64,000 bases of DNA from JAHECE01 sp963780675 (GTDB lineage Bacteria > Actinomycetota > Actinomycetes > Actinomycetales > JAHECE01): positions 1-64,000 of the forward strand of contig CAWACR010000010.1 in NCBI GenBank assembly GCA_963780675.1, in the 5' to 3' direction. Within the stretch, counting starts at the first letter, position 1, and every line of letters starts with the position of its first letter. This document shows, piece after piece, positions 14,483 through 23,741 of this stretch. The notes below the pieces were generated by a model. That model was not told where the DNA came from and did no database searches. It worked only from the letters and a program-made list of their open reading frames with translations. The position numbers and the translations under genes are program-made.

Positions 14483-15698
14483 GCCGGGGCCTCGCTCGCT
14501 GTGCCGGACGCGCTCACGTGGAGTACGCGCTGTTCTCGTGGACGTAGTCGTGGGTGAGGTCGTTGGTCCAGACGGTGGCCGGCGGCCGTGGCCGGCGCGT
14601 GCAGGTCGACGACCACGTGCACCTCCCGGGCGCCGGTCAGGTCGACGAGGTGCGGTCCTCGCCGACGCCCTGCCCGCCCGGCAGACCTGGACGCCGTTGA
14701 TGCAGACGTCGATGCGGCCGGCGTCGAACGCCGCGACGGACTCCGGGACGGTGCCGACGGCGGACAGCGACGCGGCCCCAGTTGGGGTCGTTGCCGAAGA
14801 CGGCCGCCTTGAAGAGGTTGGAGCGGGCGACGGCGCGGGCGACGGCCTCGCGCCGCGTCCTCGCTCGCGCGCGCCCCGCGACCGTGATCGCGATGTCGTG
14901 GCTGGCGCCCTCGGCGTCGGCGATGAGGCCGCGCGCGAGCTCCGCGCAGGCCTCGGTGAGCGCCGACGTCGAACTCGCTCCGGGTCGGGCGCGACGCCGA
15001 TCGCGCCCGAGGCGAGCAGGAGCACGGTGTCGTTGGTGGACATGCAGCCGTCCGAGTCGACCCGGTCGAACGTGACGCGCGTCGCGTCGCGGAGGGCGGC
15101 GTCGGCCGTCTCGGCGGTCGATCACCGCGTCGGTGGTGAGGACGCACGAGCATGGTGGCCAGGCCCGGGCGCGAGCATGCCGGCGCCCTTGGCCATGCCG
15201 CCGACGCTCCAGCCCGTCGCCGCGAGACGGCGGTCAGCTTCGGGACCGTGTCGGTGGTCATGATCGCGTGGGCCGCGTCGAGGCCGCCGTCGGCGGCCAG
15301 GGCGGCCGCGGCCGCGTCGATGCCGGCGAGCAGGGCCGGCCATGGGCAGCCGCACGCCGATGAGGCCGGTGGAGCAGACGGCGACGTCCCCGCGGCGAGG
15401 CGTCGAGGACCGCGCCGACGTGCTCCGCGGTGCGCGTGCGTGTCGAGGAAGCCCTCGGGCCCGGTGCACGCGTTCGCGCCGCCGGAGTTGAGGACGACGG
15501 CGTCGAGCGCGGCCGTCGGCGATCGCCTGCCGCGACCAGACGACGGGAGCCGCGACGACGCGGTTGCTCGTGAAGACGCCGGCGGCGACCTGGAGCGGGC
15601 CGTCGTTGACGACGAGCGCCACGTCCGGCTTGCCGGAGCCTTGAGCCCCGCGGTGACGCCGGCCGCCCGGAAGCCCTTCGGGCTGCGGTGACCGTCAC
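14479..15698 (-). CDS. argJ: Glutamate N-acetyltransferase / amino-acid acetyltransferase (frame-broken)
   Basis: Bifunctional ornithine acetyltransferase that recycles the acetyl group and makes N-acetylglutamate. The best start is GTG at 15696-15698, overlapping the argC stop (GTGA). Segments KGFRAAGVTAGLK, VALVVNDGPLQVAAGVFTSN, LNSGGANACTGPEG and the autoprocessing motif LATML (about 15,146-15,160), cleaved between Ala and Thr in the family, are all present but scattered over frames. FKAAVFGNDPNWGR and the C-terminal YVHENSAYS-type end also occur. About eight indels. Confidence 0.9.
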
Positions 15699-16749
15699 GG
15701 CGCGACCCCCATCCGTGGTCAGGCCCAGCGTCTCGGGCAGGCCGAGGGCGAGGTTCATGGACTGGACGGCGGCGCCGGCGGTGCCCTTGACGAGGTTGTC
15801 GATGCGCCGTGACCGTCACGACGCGGCCCGCGCTGCGCGTCGACGCGCGACCTGGACGAGGGCCGTGTTCGCGCCCAGGGTGGCGGCCGTCGACGGCCAC
15901 TGCCCCTCGGGAAGCAGGTGGACGAACGGCTCGTCCGCGTAGGCGTCCTCCCAGGCGGCGCGGACCTCCGCGGCCGTAGACGCCCGGGGCGAGCCGGCGC
16001 GGTCACCGTCGCGAGGATGCCCGCGGGACATCGGGACGAGGATGGGCGTGAAGGAGATGCGCACGTCGGCGGCGCCGGCCGCGAGGAGGTTCTGCTCGAT
16101 CTCGGGGATGTGCCGGTGCACCCCCCCGACCGCGTAGGGCATCGCGGCGCCGAGGGCCTCCGAGGCCAGCAGGTGGGTCTTGAGCGCCTTGCCGGCGCCG
16201 GAGTACCCGACGGCGAGGACCGCGACGATGTCGCCCGGGTCGACGACGCCGGCCGCGACGCCGGGCTGCAGGCCCAGGGTCACGGCGGTGACGTTGCAGC
16301 CCGGGACCGCGACGCGCCGCACGCCGTCGAGCCGGTCGCGCTGCCGGCCGCCGCCGGCCAGGATGAGCTCCGGGAGTCCGTAGGGCCAGGTCCCGGCGTG
16401 CGGGCTGCCGTAGAAGGACTCCCAGGCGCCGGCGTCGGTGAGCCGGTGGTCGGCGCCGCAGTCGATGACGAGGACGTCGCCGGGCAGGGTCGCGGCGATC
16501 GCGCCGGAGGCCCCGTGCGGCAGGGCGAGGACGACGACGTCGTGGCCGGCGAGGACGGCGGGCTCCGTCGGCTCGAGCACCCGGTCGGCGAGCGGCCGAA
16601 GGTGCGGGTGGTGGGCGCCGAGGACGTCGCCGGCGTTCCGGTGGGCCGTCACCGCGCCGATCTCGACCTCGGGATGGGCGAGCGAGGAGGCGCAGCACCT
16701 CGCCGCCGGCGTACCCGCTCGCACCCGCCACCGCCACAGATACAGACAT
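15695..16749 (-). CDS. argC: N-acetyl-gamma-glutamyl-phosphate reductase (frame-broken)
   Basis: NADPH-dependent third step of arginine synthesis and first gene of the cluster. The N-terminus VAVAGASGYAGGEVLRLL is the Rossmann nucleotide motif; VAVPGCNVTAVTLGL contains the catalytic Cys; VLAVGYSGAGKAL and SFTPILVPMSRG follow. The end is reconstructed as LTTDGVAP by dropping one G from a run of five. Three ATGs are possible (16761, 16755, 16749); I chose 16749 because it starts the conserved strand and lies seven bases after a TATGGT -10 element. Frame breaks near 16,690, 16,010 and 15,710-15,850. Confidence 0.92.
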
Positions 16750-16756
16750 GCGCATA

Positions 16757-16762
16757 ACCATA
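16757..16762 (-). promoter_or_regulatory. Predicted -10 of a leaderless argC promoter
   Basis: Minus strand TATGGT, seven bases before the argC ATG at 16749. The following bases include ATGCGCAT, an 8-base palindrome that would be a plausible site for ArgR overlap, but it does not match the published ARG-box consensus well, so I do not call an operator. Confidence 0.5.
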
Positions 16763-16828
16763 CAGCGCGTGGCGGTTCCCTCGACGCGGGTCCGCGGTCG
16801 GCGGTTCCCCCGCCCGATCCCCCGGGTA

Positions 16829-16868
16829 GGTCGGTGGGTGGTCGGTGGGTGGGTCGGTGGGTGGGTGA
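16829..16868. repeat. Short G/T-rich tandem repeats
   Basis: Three to four imperfect copies of GGTCGGTGGGT upstream of the quinone oxidoreductase gene, in the divergent argC/qor spacer. No function can be assigned. Confidence 0.6.
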
Positions 16869-16877
16869 GTCGGTCGT

Positions 16878-16883
16878 TAGGCT
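16878..16883 (+). promoter_or_regulatory. Predicted -10 of a leaderless promoter
   Basis: TAGGCT followed by six bases and then the ATG of the quinone oxidoreductase. A GGAG sits in the gap, so a very short leader with ribosome binding is also possible. Confidence 0.5.
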
Positions 16884-16889
16884 GGAGCG

Positions 16890-17873
16890 ATGCGCGCAGT
16901 CGTGGCTACCCAGGCCGGTGGGCCCGAGGTCCTCGAGGTCGAGGCGGTCCCGGAGCCGTCACCCGGCCCGGACGACCTCCTCGTCGAGGTCGCCGCCGCC
17001 GGCGTCAACTTCATCGACACCTACCGGCGCTCCGGGATGTACCCGATCGCCTTCCCACACGTCCCGGGCAGCGAGGGCGCGGGTCGGGTGCTCGCCGTCG
17101 GGGCCGACGTCGCGGGATTCGCCCCCGGGGACCTCGTCGCCTGGGAGAACGCGCCCGCCTCGTACGCCGAGCGCGTCGTCGTGCCCGCGCGGGTCGCCCT
17201 TCCCGTGCCCGACGGCGTCGACCTGCGCACCGCAGCGGCCCTCCCCCTGCAGGGCATCACCGCGCACTACCTCGTCGCCTCGTCCTTCCCGGTGCAGGCC
17301 GGCCAGGACGTGCTGGTCCACGCGGCGGCAGGCGGCGTCGGCCTCCTCCTCGTCCAGCTCGCTGCGGCGCGCGGCGCCCGCGTCATCGGCACGGTCGGCA
17401 CCGCGGAGAAGGAGGCCCTCGCGCGCGCGGCCGGGGCGCACGACGTCATCCGCTACACCGAGCTCGAGGACCTGACCGCCCAGCTACCCGCCGTCGTCCG
17501 GGACCTCACCGGCGGCGCCGGCGTCCATGTGGTGTACGACGGCGTCGGCCGGGACACCTTCGACGCCTCCCTGGCGAGCCTGCGGCGGCGCGGCATGCTC
17601 GTGCTGTTCGGGGCGGCGTCGGGTCGCGTCGCGCCGGTGGACCCGCAGCGCCTCAACGCCGCGGGGTCCGTCTACCTCACGCGCCCCAAGATCGGCGACT
17701 TCACCGTGGACCGCGAGGAGCTCACCTGGCGAGCCGGCGAGCTGTTCGGCGCGGTGTCCGCCGGCACGCTCGACGTGCGCATCGGCGCCGAGTTCCCGCT
17801 CGCCCAGGCCGCCGAGGCGCACCGCGCCCTCGAGGGCCGGCGCACCACGGGGAAGGTCCTGATCGTCCCCTGA
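16890..17873 (+). CDS. NAD(P)H:quinone oxidoreductase, zinc-free MDR family
   Basis: 327 residues, medium-chain dehydrogenase/reductase superfamily. The N-terminal catalytic domain (residues about 1-120, with GVNFIDTYRRSGMYP and VPGSEGAGRVLAVG) lacks the zinc ligands of alcohol dehydrogenases, as in quinone reductases. The Rossmann domain has VLVHAAAGGVGLLLVQLA at about 143-160. The C-terminus HRALEGRRTTGKVLIVP is typical. It probably reduces quinones with NADPH. It stands alone on the plus strand and faces the flavodoxin-like gene. Confidence 0.9.
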   Translation: MRAVVATQAGGPEVLEVEAVPEPSPGPDDLLVEVAAAGVNFIDTYRRSGMYPIAFPHVPGSEGAGRVLAVGADVAGFAPGDLVAWENAPASYAERVVVPARVALPVPDGVDLRTAAALPLQGITAHYLVASSFPVQAGQDVLVHAAAGGVGLLLVQLAAARGARVIGTVGTAEKEALARAAGAHDVIRYTELEDLTAQLPAVVRDLTGGAGVHVVYDGVGRDTFDASLASLRRRGMLVLFGAASGRVAPVDPQRLNAAGSVYLTRPKIGDFTVDREELTWRAGELFGAVSAGTLDVRIGAEFPLAQAAEAHRALEGRRTTGKVLIVP

Positions 17874-17949
17874 GGGCCCGAACCCTCGGCCACCTCGAGC
17901 CGAGATGGCACCGACCTCAGGCCGCCGGCAACTCAGGCAGTCCCCGAGC

Positions 17950-18444
17950 TCAGATCGCCCCGAGGGTGTCGGCGATCGTGACCGCCCAGGACCGGATGGC
18001 GTCCCAGTCGCGGAAGTCGCCCTCCTCCGCGCCGACCATCCGCACGATCGAGCGCTCCCGAAGGCTGAGCACGGACCGGTCGACGACCCCGGAGAACACC
18101 CGGTAGTCGAGCGGCTGGACGACGTCCAGGAGCGGGTGGATCCGCGCGCCCTCCTGCGTCGCCTTCGCGTCGGCGGCGCCCACCGGGCCGGAGGAGAACA
18201 TCCAGACCGGCCGCGCCCGGAGCTCCGGCCCCAGCCGCGACACCAGGTTGCGCGCGGGCTCGAGCCACTGGCTCATGTAGATCGCCGAGCCGAGCACGAC
18301 GGCGTCGACGTCGTCGAGGTTCGTCACCTCGGCGGGCGCGACCCGCTCGACGTCGTGCCCGCGCTCACGCAGCACCTCGGCGACGGCGTCGCCGATCCCA
18401 CCCGTCGATCCGTGCCTCGAAGCCACGGCCACCAGTACCCGCAT
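17950..18444 (-). CDS. Flavodoxin domain-containing protein
   Basis: 164 residues with a flavodoxin fold. It begins MRVLVAVASRHGSTGGIGDAV, where the S-R-H-G-S-T-G loop binds the FMN phosphate. AVVLGSAIYMSQWLEPARN, and later VWMFSSGPVG, match the menaquinone-dependent protoporphyrinogen oxidase (HemG)-like flavodoxins. Likely an electron carrier or small oxidoreductase; the substrate is unknown. ATG at 18442-18444 is preceded by AAGGTGG, a good ribosome site. Confidence 0.82.
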   Translation of the reverse strand: MRVLVAVASRHGSTGGIGDAVAEVLRERGHDVERVAPAEVTNLDDVDAVVLGSAIYMSQWLEPARNLVSRLGPELRARPVWMFSSGPVGAADAKATQEGARIHPLLDVVQPLDYRVFSGVVDRSVLSLRERSIVRMVGAEEGDFRDWDAIRSWAVTIADTLGAI

Positions 18445-18502
18445 GCGGACCACCTTGGTGCCCAGCAGGCCCCGATCCGCGGGACGTTTGGGCCACCGGG
18501 CC

Positions 18503-21115
18503 TCAGGTGCGCAGGTGACCCCCGACACGTCGAGCGGCCGCGACGACGACGGCGTCCCGCACCGCGGCCGTCTCCTCGGCCGTCAGCGTGCGGTCCGGGG
18601 CGCGCAGCCGCAGCGCGACGGCGACCGACGTCTTGCCCGGGCCCACCTGGTCGCCGGTGTAGACGTCGAAGAGCCGCACCTGCTCGGCGAGCGGGCCGGC
18701 GCCCTCCCGGACGGCGGCGAGCACCTCACCGACCGGAATACCGGAGTCGACGACGATCGCGACGTCCTCCTTCGCCGGCGGGTACACCGACACAGGGCGG
18801 GCCTCGAGCGGGGCGTTCGGGGCGGCCGCCAGGAGGACGTCGAGGTCGACCTCGAACGCGACGGCCCGGGCCGGCAGGCCGAGCGCCGCCGTGACCTTGG
18901 GGTGGAGCTCGCCCGCGTGGCCGAGGACGGGGCCGTCCGGCCCGCCCGCGCGCAGCTCGGCGCAGCGCCCGGGGTGCCACGGCGCCGGCGACGCCGGGGC
19001 CACGGCCACCTCGACCCTGACCGCCCGCGCAGCCGTCCGCACGGCCTCGACCGCGTCGGCCCACGTGGCCGGACGCCCCGGGCCCCACACCCCGGCCGGC
19101 TCGCGCCGCCCGGCGAGGATGCCCGCCACATGCCACGGCTGCGCCGGGACGACCGCGTGGATGTCCGCGAGCTCCGCCTCGGTGGGCAGGACCCCCACCG
19201 GGGGGATGCGGACCGTCGCTGCAGCGGCCGGCTCCCCGTCGGGCGTCGGCCGGGTGACCAGCCCCGCCTCGAAGAGGGCCACGTCGCTCAGGCCCCGGCC
19301 GACGTTGCGGCGCGCGACCTCGACGAGGGTGTCGAGCACGCTCGTGCGCAGGGCCGGCGCCTCGGCGTCGAGAGGGTTGGCGAGCGTGACGACGGCGCGG
19401 CGCGGGTCGTCGGCCGGCAGGCCGAACGTGTCGTGGACACCGGAGATGAAGGGGTAGGAGAGCACCTCCACCAGGCCGGCGCCGGCGAGCGCCCGCGCGA
19501 CGGCCCGGCGTCGGCGCTGCGCGGCCGTCAGCCCGCGCCCGGCGGGGGCGGCGGGCAGCACCGAACCGATCCGGTCGTAGCCGTGCAGACGCGCCACCTC
19601 CTCGACCAGGTCCGCCTGCTCGGTGAGGTCCGGGCGCCAGGACGGCGGGGTGACGAGGAGGACTCGGCCCTCGCCGGCCGGCCGGGCGCCGTCGTCGGCC
19701 CGCTCCGGCTCGGGGGTGACCGTGCAGCCGATCTGCTCCAGGACCGACTCGACGTCCTCCGCGGTGTACGGCACGCCGATGAGCGCGGCCGGGAGGTCGG
19801 CGCGCAGGGCGATCGGCGCGGGCGGGGCCGTGACGTCGACGTCGGTCACGTGGTCCTCGGCGACGCCGCCCCCGTGCTCCAGGAGGAGGTCGACCACGCG
19901 CTGCGCCGCGACGGCGGGCAGCCGCGGGTCGACGCCGCGCTCGAAGCGCTTGGCCGCCTCGGAGGGCAGCTTGTGGCGGCGGGCGGTGCGGGCGATGGTC
20001 ACCGGGTCGAAGTGCGCGGCCTCGATGAGGAGGTCCGTCGTCGTGGCCGTGACCTCGCTGTCGGCGCCGCCCATGACGCCGGCGAGCCCGAGCACGCGGG
20101 CGCCCCGCGCGCCGTCCGGGCTGTCGGTGATGAGGAGGTCCTCGGTGTGGAGGGCGCGATCGGCGTCGTCCAGCGTGCGCAACCGCTCCCCCGGCTCGGC
20201 GCGCCGGACGACGACGGGCGCGGCGAGGGTGCCCAGGTCGTAGGCGTGCAGGGGCTGCCCGAGGTCGAGCATGACGTAGTTCGTGACGTCGACGGCGAGC
20301 GAGATGGGCCGCATCCCGGCCTGGGCCAGGCGGCGCTGCATCCACGCGGGCGAGGGCGCCGCGGCGTCGACCCCGCGCACGATCCGGGCCACGAACCGGT
20401 CGCAGCCGGCGCGGCCGTTGATCGGGGCGTCGTCGGCGAGCTCGACGGCGAAGCCCTCCTCGTCCGCCGCGGGCAGCGTCTCCCCCGGGCGCGGGAGACC
20501 GGGGTCGGTGAAGGCGGCGCCGGTCGAGTGCGAGTACTCGCGGGCCACGCCGCGCATGGAGAAGCAGTAGCCGCGGTCCGGGGTCACGTTGATCTCGAGC
20601 GACGCTCTCGCCGAGGCCGAGGAGGGCGATCGCGTCGTCCCCGGGACCGGTCGCCCGCGACCTGCTCGTCGGTCAGGACGAGGATCCCGGTGTGGTCGTC
20701 ACCGAGGCCGAGCTCGCGCGCCGAGCAGATCATGCCGTCGGAGACGTGCCCGTAGGTCTTGCGCGCGGTGATGGGGAACGGGCCCGGCAGGACCGCGCCG
20801 GGCAGAGCCACGACCACGTGGTCGCCCGCGTCGAAGTTGTGCGCGCCGCAGACGATCCGCGCGCGCGGGCCGTCGCGGCGTCGTTGTCACGCCGACGTCC
20901 ACCTGGCACCAGTTGATCGTCTTGCCGTTCTTCTGCTTCTCGGGCCGGACCGACAGCACGCGGCCGACCGACCAGGGGCCCGGTGACGCGCGGACCGTGG
21001 ATCGCCTCCTCCTCGAGGCCCACGCGGACGAGGTCGGCGGCGACCTGCTCGGCGGTGGCGCGTGGCGGGCAGCTCGACGTGGTCGGCGAGCCAGCTCAGC
21101 GGGACGTAGCGGCAT
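18503..21115 (-). CDS. pheT: Phenylalanine--tRNA ligase subunit beta (frame-broken at its N-terminus)
   Basis: Beta subunit of the heterotetrameric PheRS. From about 20587 leftward the gene is one frame: B3/B4 (MRGVAREYS, RDPSLAVDVTNYVMLDLGQPLHAYD-type sequence), B5 (KRFERGVDPRLP), and the C-terminal anticodon-binding FDX domain (VSVYPPAKEDVAIVVD, ending RVGGHLRT). The N-terminal 170 residues (PLSWLADHVELP, the EMAP-like tRNA-binding segment, VSDGMICSARELGLGDDH) are spread over several frames. The reconstructed start at 21113-21115 follows the pheS stop with one base shared. One extra C splits ATG from the YVPLSWLADHVEL segment. Confidence 0.93.
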
Positions 21116-22183
21116 CAGACGCCCCATCCCGAACTGGCGCGAGAAGCGGACGTCGCCCTCGACGATGTCGCGCATGTCGGCGATCGCCGTGGCGGAGCAT
21201 GAGCGTGCGCTCGATGCCCATGCCGAAGGCGAAGCCGGAGTAGACGTCCGGGTCGATCCCGCACGCGCGCAGCACGTTGGGGTTGACCATGCCGCAGCCA
21301 CCCCACTCGATCCAGCCGGGCCCGCCCTTCTTCTGCGGGAACCAGAGGTCCATCTCGGCGCTCGGCTCGGTGAACGGGAAGAACGAGGGCCGCAGCCGGG
21401 TGCGGGCCTCGGGCCCGAACATCGCGCGGGCGAAGTGGTCGAGCGTGCCCTGAGGTGGGCCATGGTCAGGCCCTTGTCGACGGCGAGGCCCTCCACCTGG
21501 TGGAACACCGGCGTGTGCGTCGCGTCGAGCTCGTCGGTGCGGAACACCCGGCCGGGGCACGCGATGTAGACCGGCAGGTCGCGGGTCGAGCAGGGTGCGG
21601 GCCTGGACGGGCGAGGTGTGGGTGCGCAGGACCAGCCGCCGGGGGTGTGCGGGGTCGGCGTCCGTGACGAAGAAGGTGTCCTGCATCTGCCGGGCCGGGT
21701 GGTCCGGGCCGAAGTTCAGGGCGTCGAAGTTGAACCACTCGGACTCCACCTCGGGGCCCTCGGCGATCTCCCAGCCCATCGCGACGAAGAAGTCGGCGAC
21801 CTCCTCCATGACCATGGAGATGGGGTGGCGCGCGCCCGGCGCGGTCCGGTCCGTGGGGAGGGTGACGTCGACGGCCTCGTCGACCAGGACCCGCGCGTCG
21901 CGGTCCGCCTCGAGCTCCGCCTGCCGGACCGCGACGGCCTCGGCGACGCGGCGGCGCGCGGTGCCGACGCGGGCGCCGGCCGTGGCCTTCTCGGCCGGGA
22001 CGAGACCGCCGATCGCGCGGTTGGCCAGCGCCAGCGGGGCTGCGGTCGCCCGCGTGCGCGAGGCGGGCCGTCCTTCAGCGCGTCGAGGTCACCCGCCGCC
22101 GCGAGGGCGACGAGCGCGGCGTCGACGGCGGCCTGGACGGCGGCGTCGTCGAGGGGGGAGATGGCATCGGGGTGCGTGGACAT
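21115..22183 (-). CDS. pheS: Phenylalanine--tRNA ligase subunit alpha (frame-broken)
   Basis: Catalytic subunit of PheRS. ATG at 22181-22183 with a GGAAGG ribosome site. The N-terminal coiled-coil region (SPLDDAAVQAAVDAAL, ALKARL) is followed in another frame by MVMEEVADFFVAMGWEIAEGP, DTFFV, TSPVQAR (motif 2 area) and, in motif 3, GFAFGMGIERTLMLRHG. The end is reconstructed as FGMGV-stop after removing one G. Frame changes near 22,067, 21,590, 21,455, 21,190 and 21,125. Normally essential, so the breaks are probably not real. Confidence 0.93.
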
Positions 22184-22461
22184 GCCTGCCTTCCGGGGCG
22201 GGTGAGCCGGCGAGCGGCTGGGCGCGCACCGGCGGGGCGAGTGTAGAGGCGGTGCCCGCCCGCAGGATCGTCGGCCCGATGCGTGCGCGCGTCAGCGCGC
22301 GGGGGCCGCCCCGAGGGCGGGCCCGGTAAATCGGCGCCGGTGGTCTCGCACGGAGCCATGGTGGCACACGGAGGGGACGACGGCGCCCGGCGCCGGTGCG
22401 CCCACCCCTCCCGCCCTCTCGGCGGCCCGGGCGAGCCCTCGCCGGGCCCGCCCTGCCCTGG

Positions 22462-22493
22462 CCGAGGGGCGGGACGACGGTCCCGCCCCTCGG
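22462..22493. terminator. Perfect 14-bp stem, 4-base loop hairpin
   Basis: Arms 22462-22475 and 22480-22493 are perfect inverted repeats around a GACG loop. There is no T-run on either side. Because both flanking genes point away from it, it is not an ordinary end-of-gene terminator; it could insulate the two promoters or act in a pheS leader. Confidence 0.5.
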
Positions 22494-22535
22494 ACACGCC
22501 GTCCCGTATCCCTGGAGGCCGCGACACACCGGCGC

Positions 22536-22541
22536 TACGGT
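22536..22541 (+). promoter_or_regulatory. Predicted -10 of a leaderless promoter
   Basis: TACGGT followed by seven bases and the ATG of the CBS-domain gene. No Shine-Dalgarno sequence is present in the gap, which supports leaderless translation. Confidence 0.5.
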
Positions 22542-22548
22542 TCGCCCC

Positions 22549-22980
22549 ATGCGCATCTCCGACGTGATCCGCCGCAAGGGTGACGACGTCGTCACCATCC
22601 GCACCGATGCCACGGTGGCTCAGCTGCTCGCGATCCTCGACGAGCACCGGATCGGCGCCGTCGTGGTCAGCGACGACGACGGCGCCACGGTCGCCGGGAT
22701 CGTGAGCGAGCGGGACGTCGTCCGCCACCTCCACACCGACGGCGCCGACGTGGTCACGTTGCGCGTCGCGGCGATCATGTCGAGGGGCGTCCAGACGTGC
22801 GAACCCGGGGACGACCTCGAGACCTTGGCGCGGCAGATGACCGAGCACCGCATCCGGCACGTCCCCGTGGTGGTCGACGGCCGCCTGCGCGCGATCGTCA
22901 GCATCGGTGACATCGTGAAGCACCGGATCGACGAGCTCCAGATGGAGCGCGACCACCTCGTCGGGTACATCCAGCAGTAG
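22549..22980 (+). CDS. CBS domain-containing protein
   Basis: 143 residues made almost entirely of two tandem CBS motifs (about 8-62 and 75-135), a Bateman module that usually binds adenosine nucleotides. DEHRIGAVVVSDDDG, GIVSERDVVRHL and RHVPVVVDGRLRAIVSIGDIVKHR show the two repeated sheets. No catalytic domain is attached. Stand-alone proteins of this kind act as energy or redox sensors, but the target here is unknown. The gene is isolated on the plus strand. Confidence 0.88.
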   Translation: MRISDVIRRKGDDVVTIRTDATVAQLLAILDEHRIGAVVVSDDDGATVAGIVSERDVVRHLHTDGADVVTLRVAAIMSRGVQTCEPGDDLETLARQMTEHRIRHVPVVVDGRLRAIVSIGDIVKHRIDELQMERDHLVGYIQQ

Positions 22981-23080
22981 GGCGGCGCTCCGCGGGCCGC
23001 TCTCCGCCGGGCCGCTCCTCGCCGTCGGCCGCTCGGTCCCGGCGTCGCGGTCCAGGCGGCTCGGTCCCGGCGACTCGCGC

Positions 23081-23707
23081 TCAGCCCCGGGGCGTGAGGG
23101 CGGCGACGACCTCGTGCAGGGGCCCGCCGCCCCGGCCCTCGCCCAGGCGGGACCTCATGAGCAGGACCTCGTTCGCCCGCCACGCGGGTCCCGAGTACAC
23201 CGAGAGCGCCCGGATGACCGCCCCGAGGTCAGGGGCGCCGTCGTCGGGGCGCTGCCGGTCACGGGATCGTCGCTCACGCGAGGGGGCCCGGCCGCTCACC
23301 CGGGCGAGGGTGAGATGGGCCCGGTTGCGGGGGCGCGGCTCGGGCGGGAGGCCGACGTCGACGCCGGCGGCGAGGCCCGCGTCGATCAGGTCGGTGAGGG
23401 CGCGAGCGTCCTCCGCCGACTCCCCCGCTGCGCCCACCCAGAGGTTGCGTCCCGCGAAGCTGCCCGCGCCGCGCAGGCACAGCCGGGGCGCCCGGAGGAG
23501 GCCGACCCGCTCGGCGAGGGCCTCGGCGAGGCCCGGCCAGGCGCCGTCGGGCACCTCGCCGTAGAAGGCAAGCGTCAGGTGCCACTGCTCGGGGTCGGTC
23601 CACCTCAGGCCGGATCGCACCGAGTCGGGACCCCGGACGGACTCGACGGCGCGGGCCAGGTGCGCGACGGCCTCGGGTGAGGGCTCGAGCGAGGCGAAGA
23701 GGCGCAT
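23081..23707 (-). CDS. thpR: RNA 2',3'-cyclic phosphodiesterase (2H/LigT family)
   Basis: 208 residues with the two H-x-T/S-x signature tetrapeptides of the 2H superfamily: HLTLAF at about residues 43-48 and HLTLAR at about 131-136. These histidines open 2',3'-cyclic phosphates at RNA ends. The start MRLFASLEPS is typical of ThpR. The gene is downstream of the SpoU-type methyltransferase with a 34-base gap, so they may share a transcript in RNA metabolism. A loop rich in Arg at about 140-155 differs from most relatives. Confidence 0.87.
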   Translation of the reverse strand: MRLFASLEPSPEAVAHLARAVESVRGPDSVRSGLRWTDPEQWHLTLAFYGEVPDGAWPGLAEALAERVGLLRAPRLCLRGAGSFAGRNLWVGAAGESAEDARALTDLIDAGLAAGVDVGLPPEPRPRNRAHLTLARVSGRAPSRERRSRDRQRPDDGAPDLGAVIRALSVYSGPAWRANEVLLMRSRLGEGRGGGPLHEVVAALTPRG

Positions 23708-23741
23708 CAGGCCCCCACCGTCGCGGCTGCGCGGGTACGGG

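Larger units (their letters stand above)
22184..22548. other. Divergent intergenic region between pheS and the CBS-domain gene
   Basis: 365 bases with no credible gene. It holds a possible pheS -10 (TACACT, minus, 22240-22245, about 57 bases before the start, no recognisable -35), two short GC hairpins (22285-22300 and 22303-22324) and the strong hairpin at 22462-22493. I found no phenylalanine-rich leader peptide and no T-box sequence on the pheS side. Confidence 0.6.

Noticed and set aside
5880..16700. Programmed frameshifting or a decaying arginine pathway
   Set aside because: Too many breaks per gene with no shared slippery motif, and the normally essential tyrS and pheST are affected in the same way; sequence error is simpler.
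16745..16766. ARG box upstream of argC
   Set aside because: Only a short ATGCGCAT palindrome is present; it does not match a recognised ArgR operator well enough to call.
22184..22548. T-box or Phe-rich leader peptide controlling pheST
   Set aside because: No T-box core sequence, no antiterminator pair and no run of Phe codons on the minus strand.
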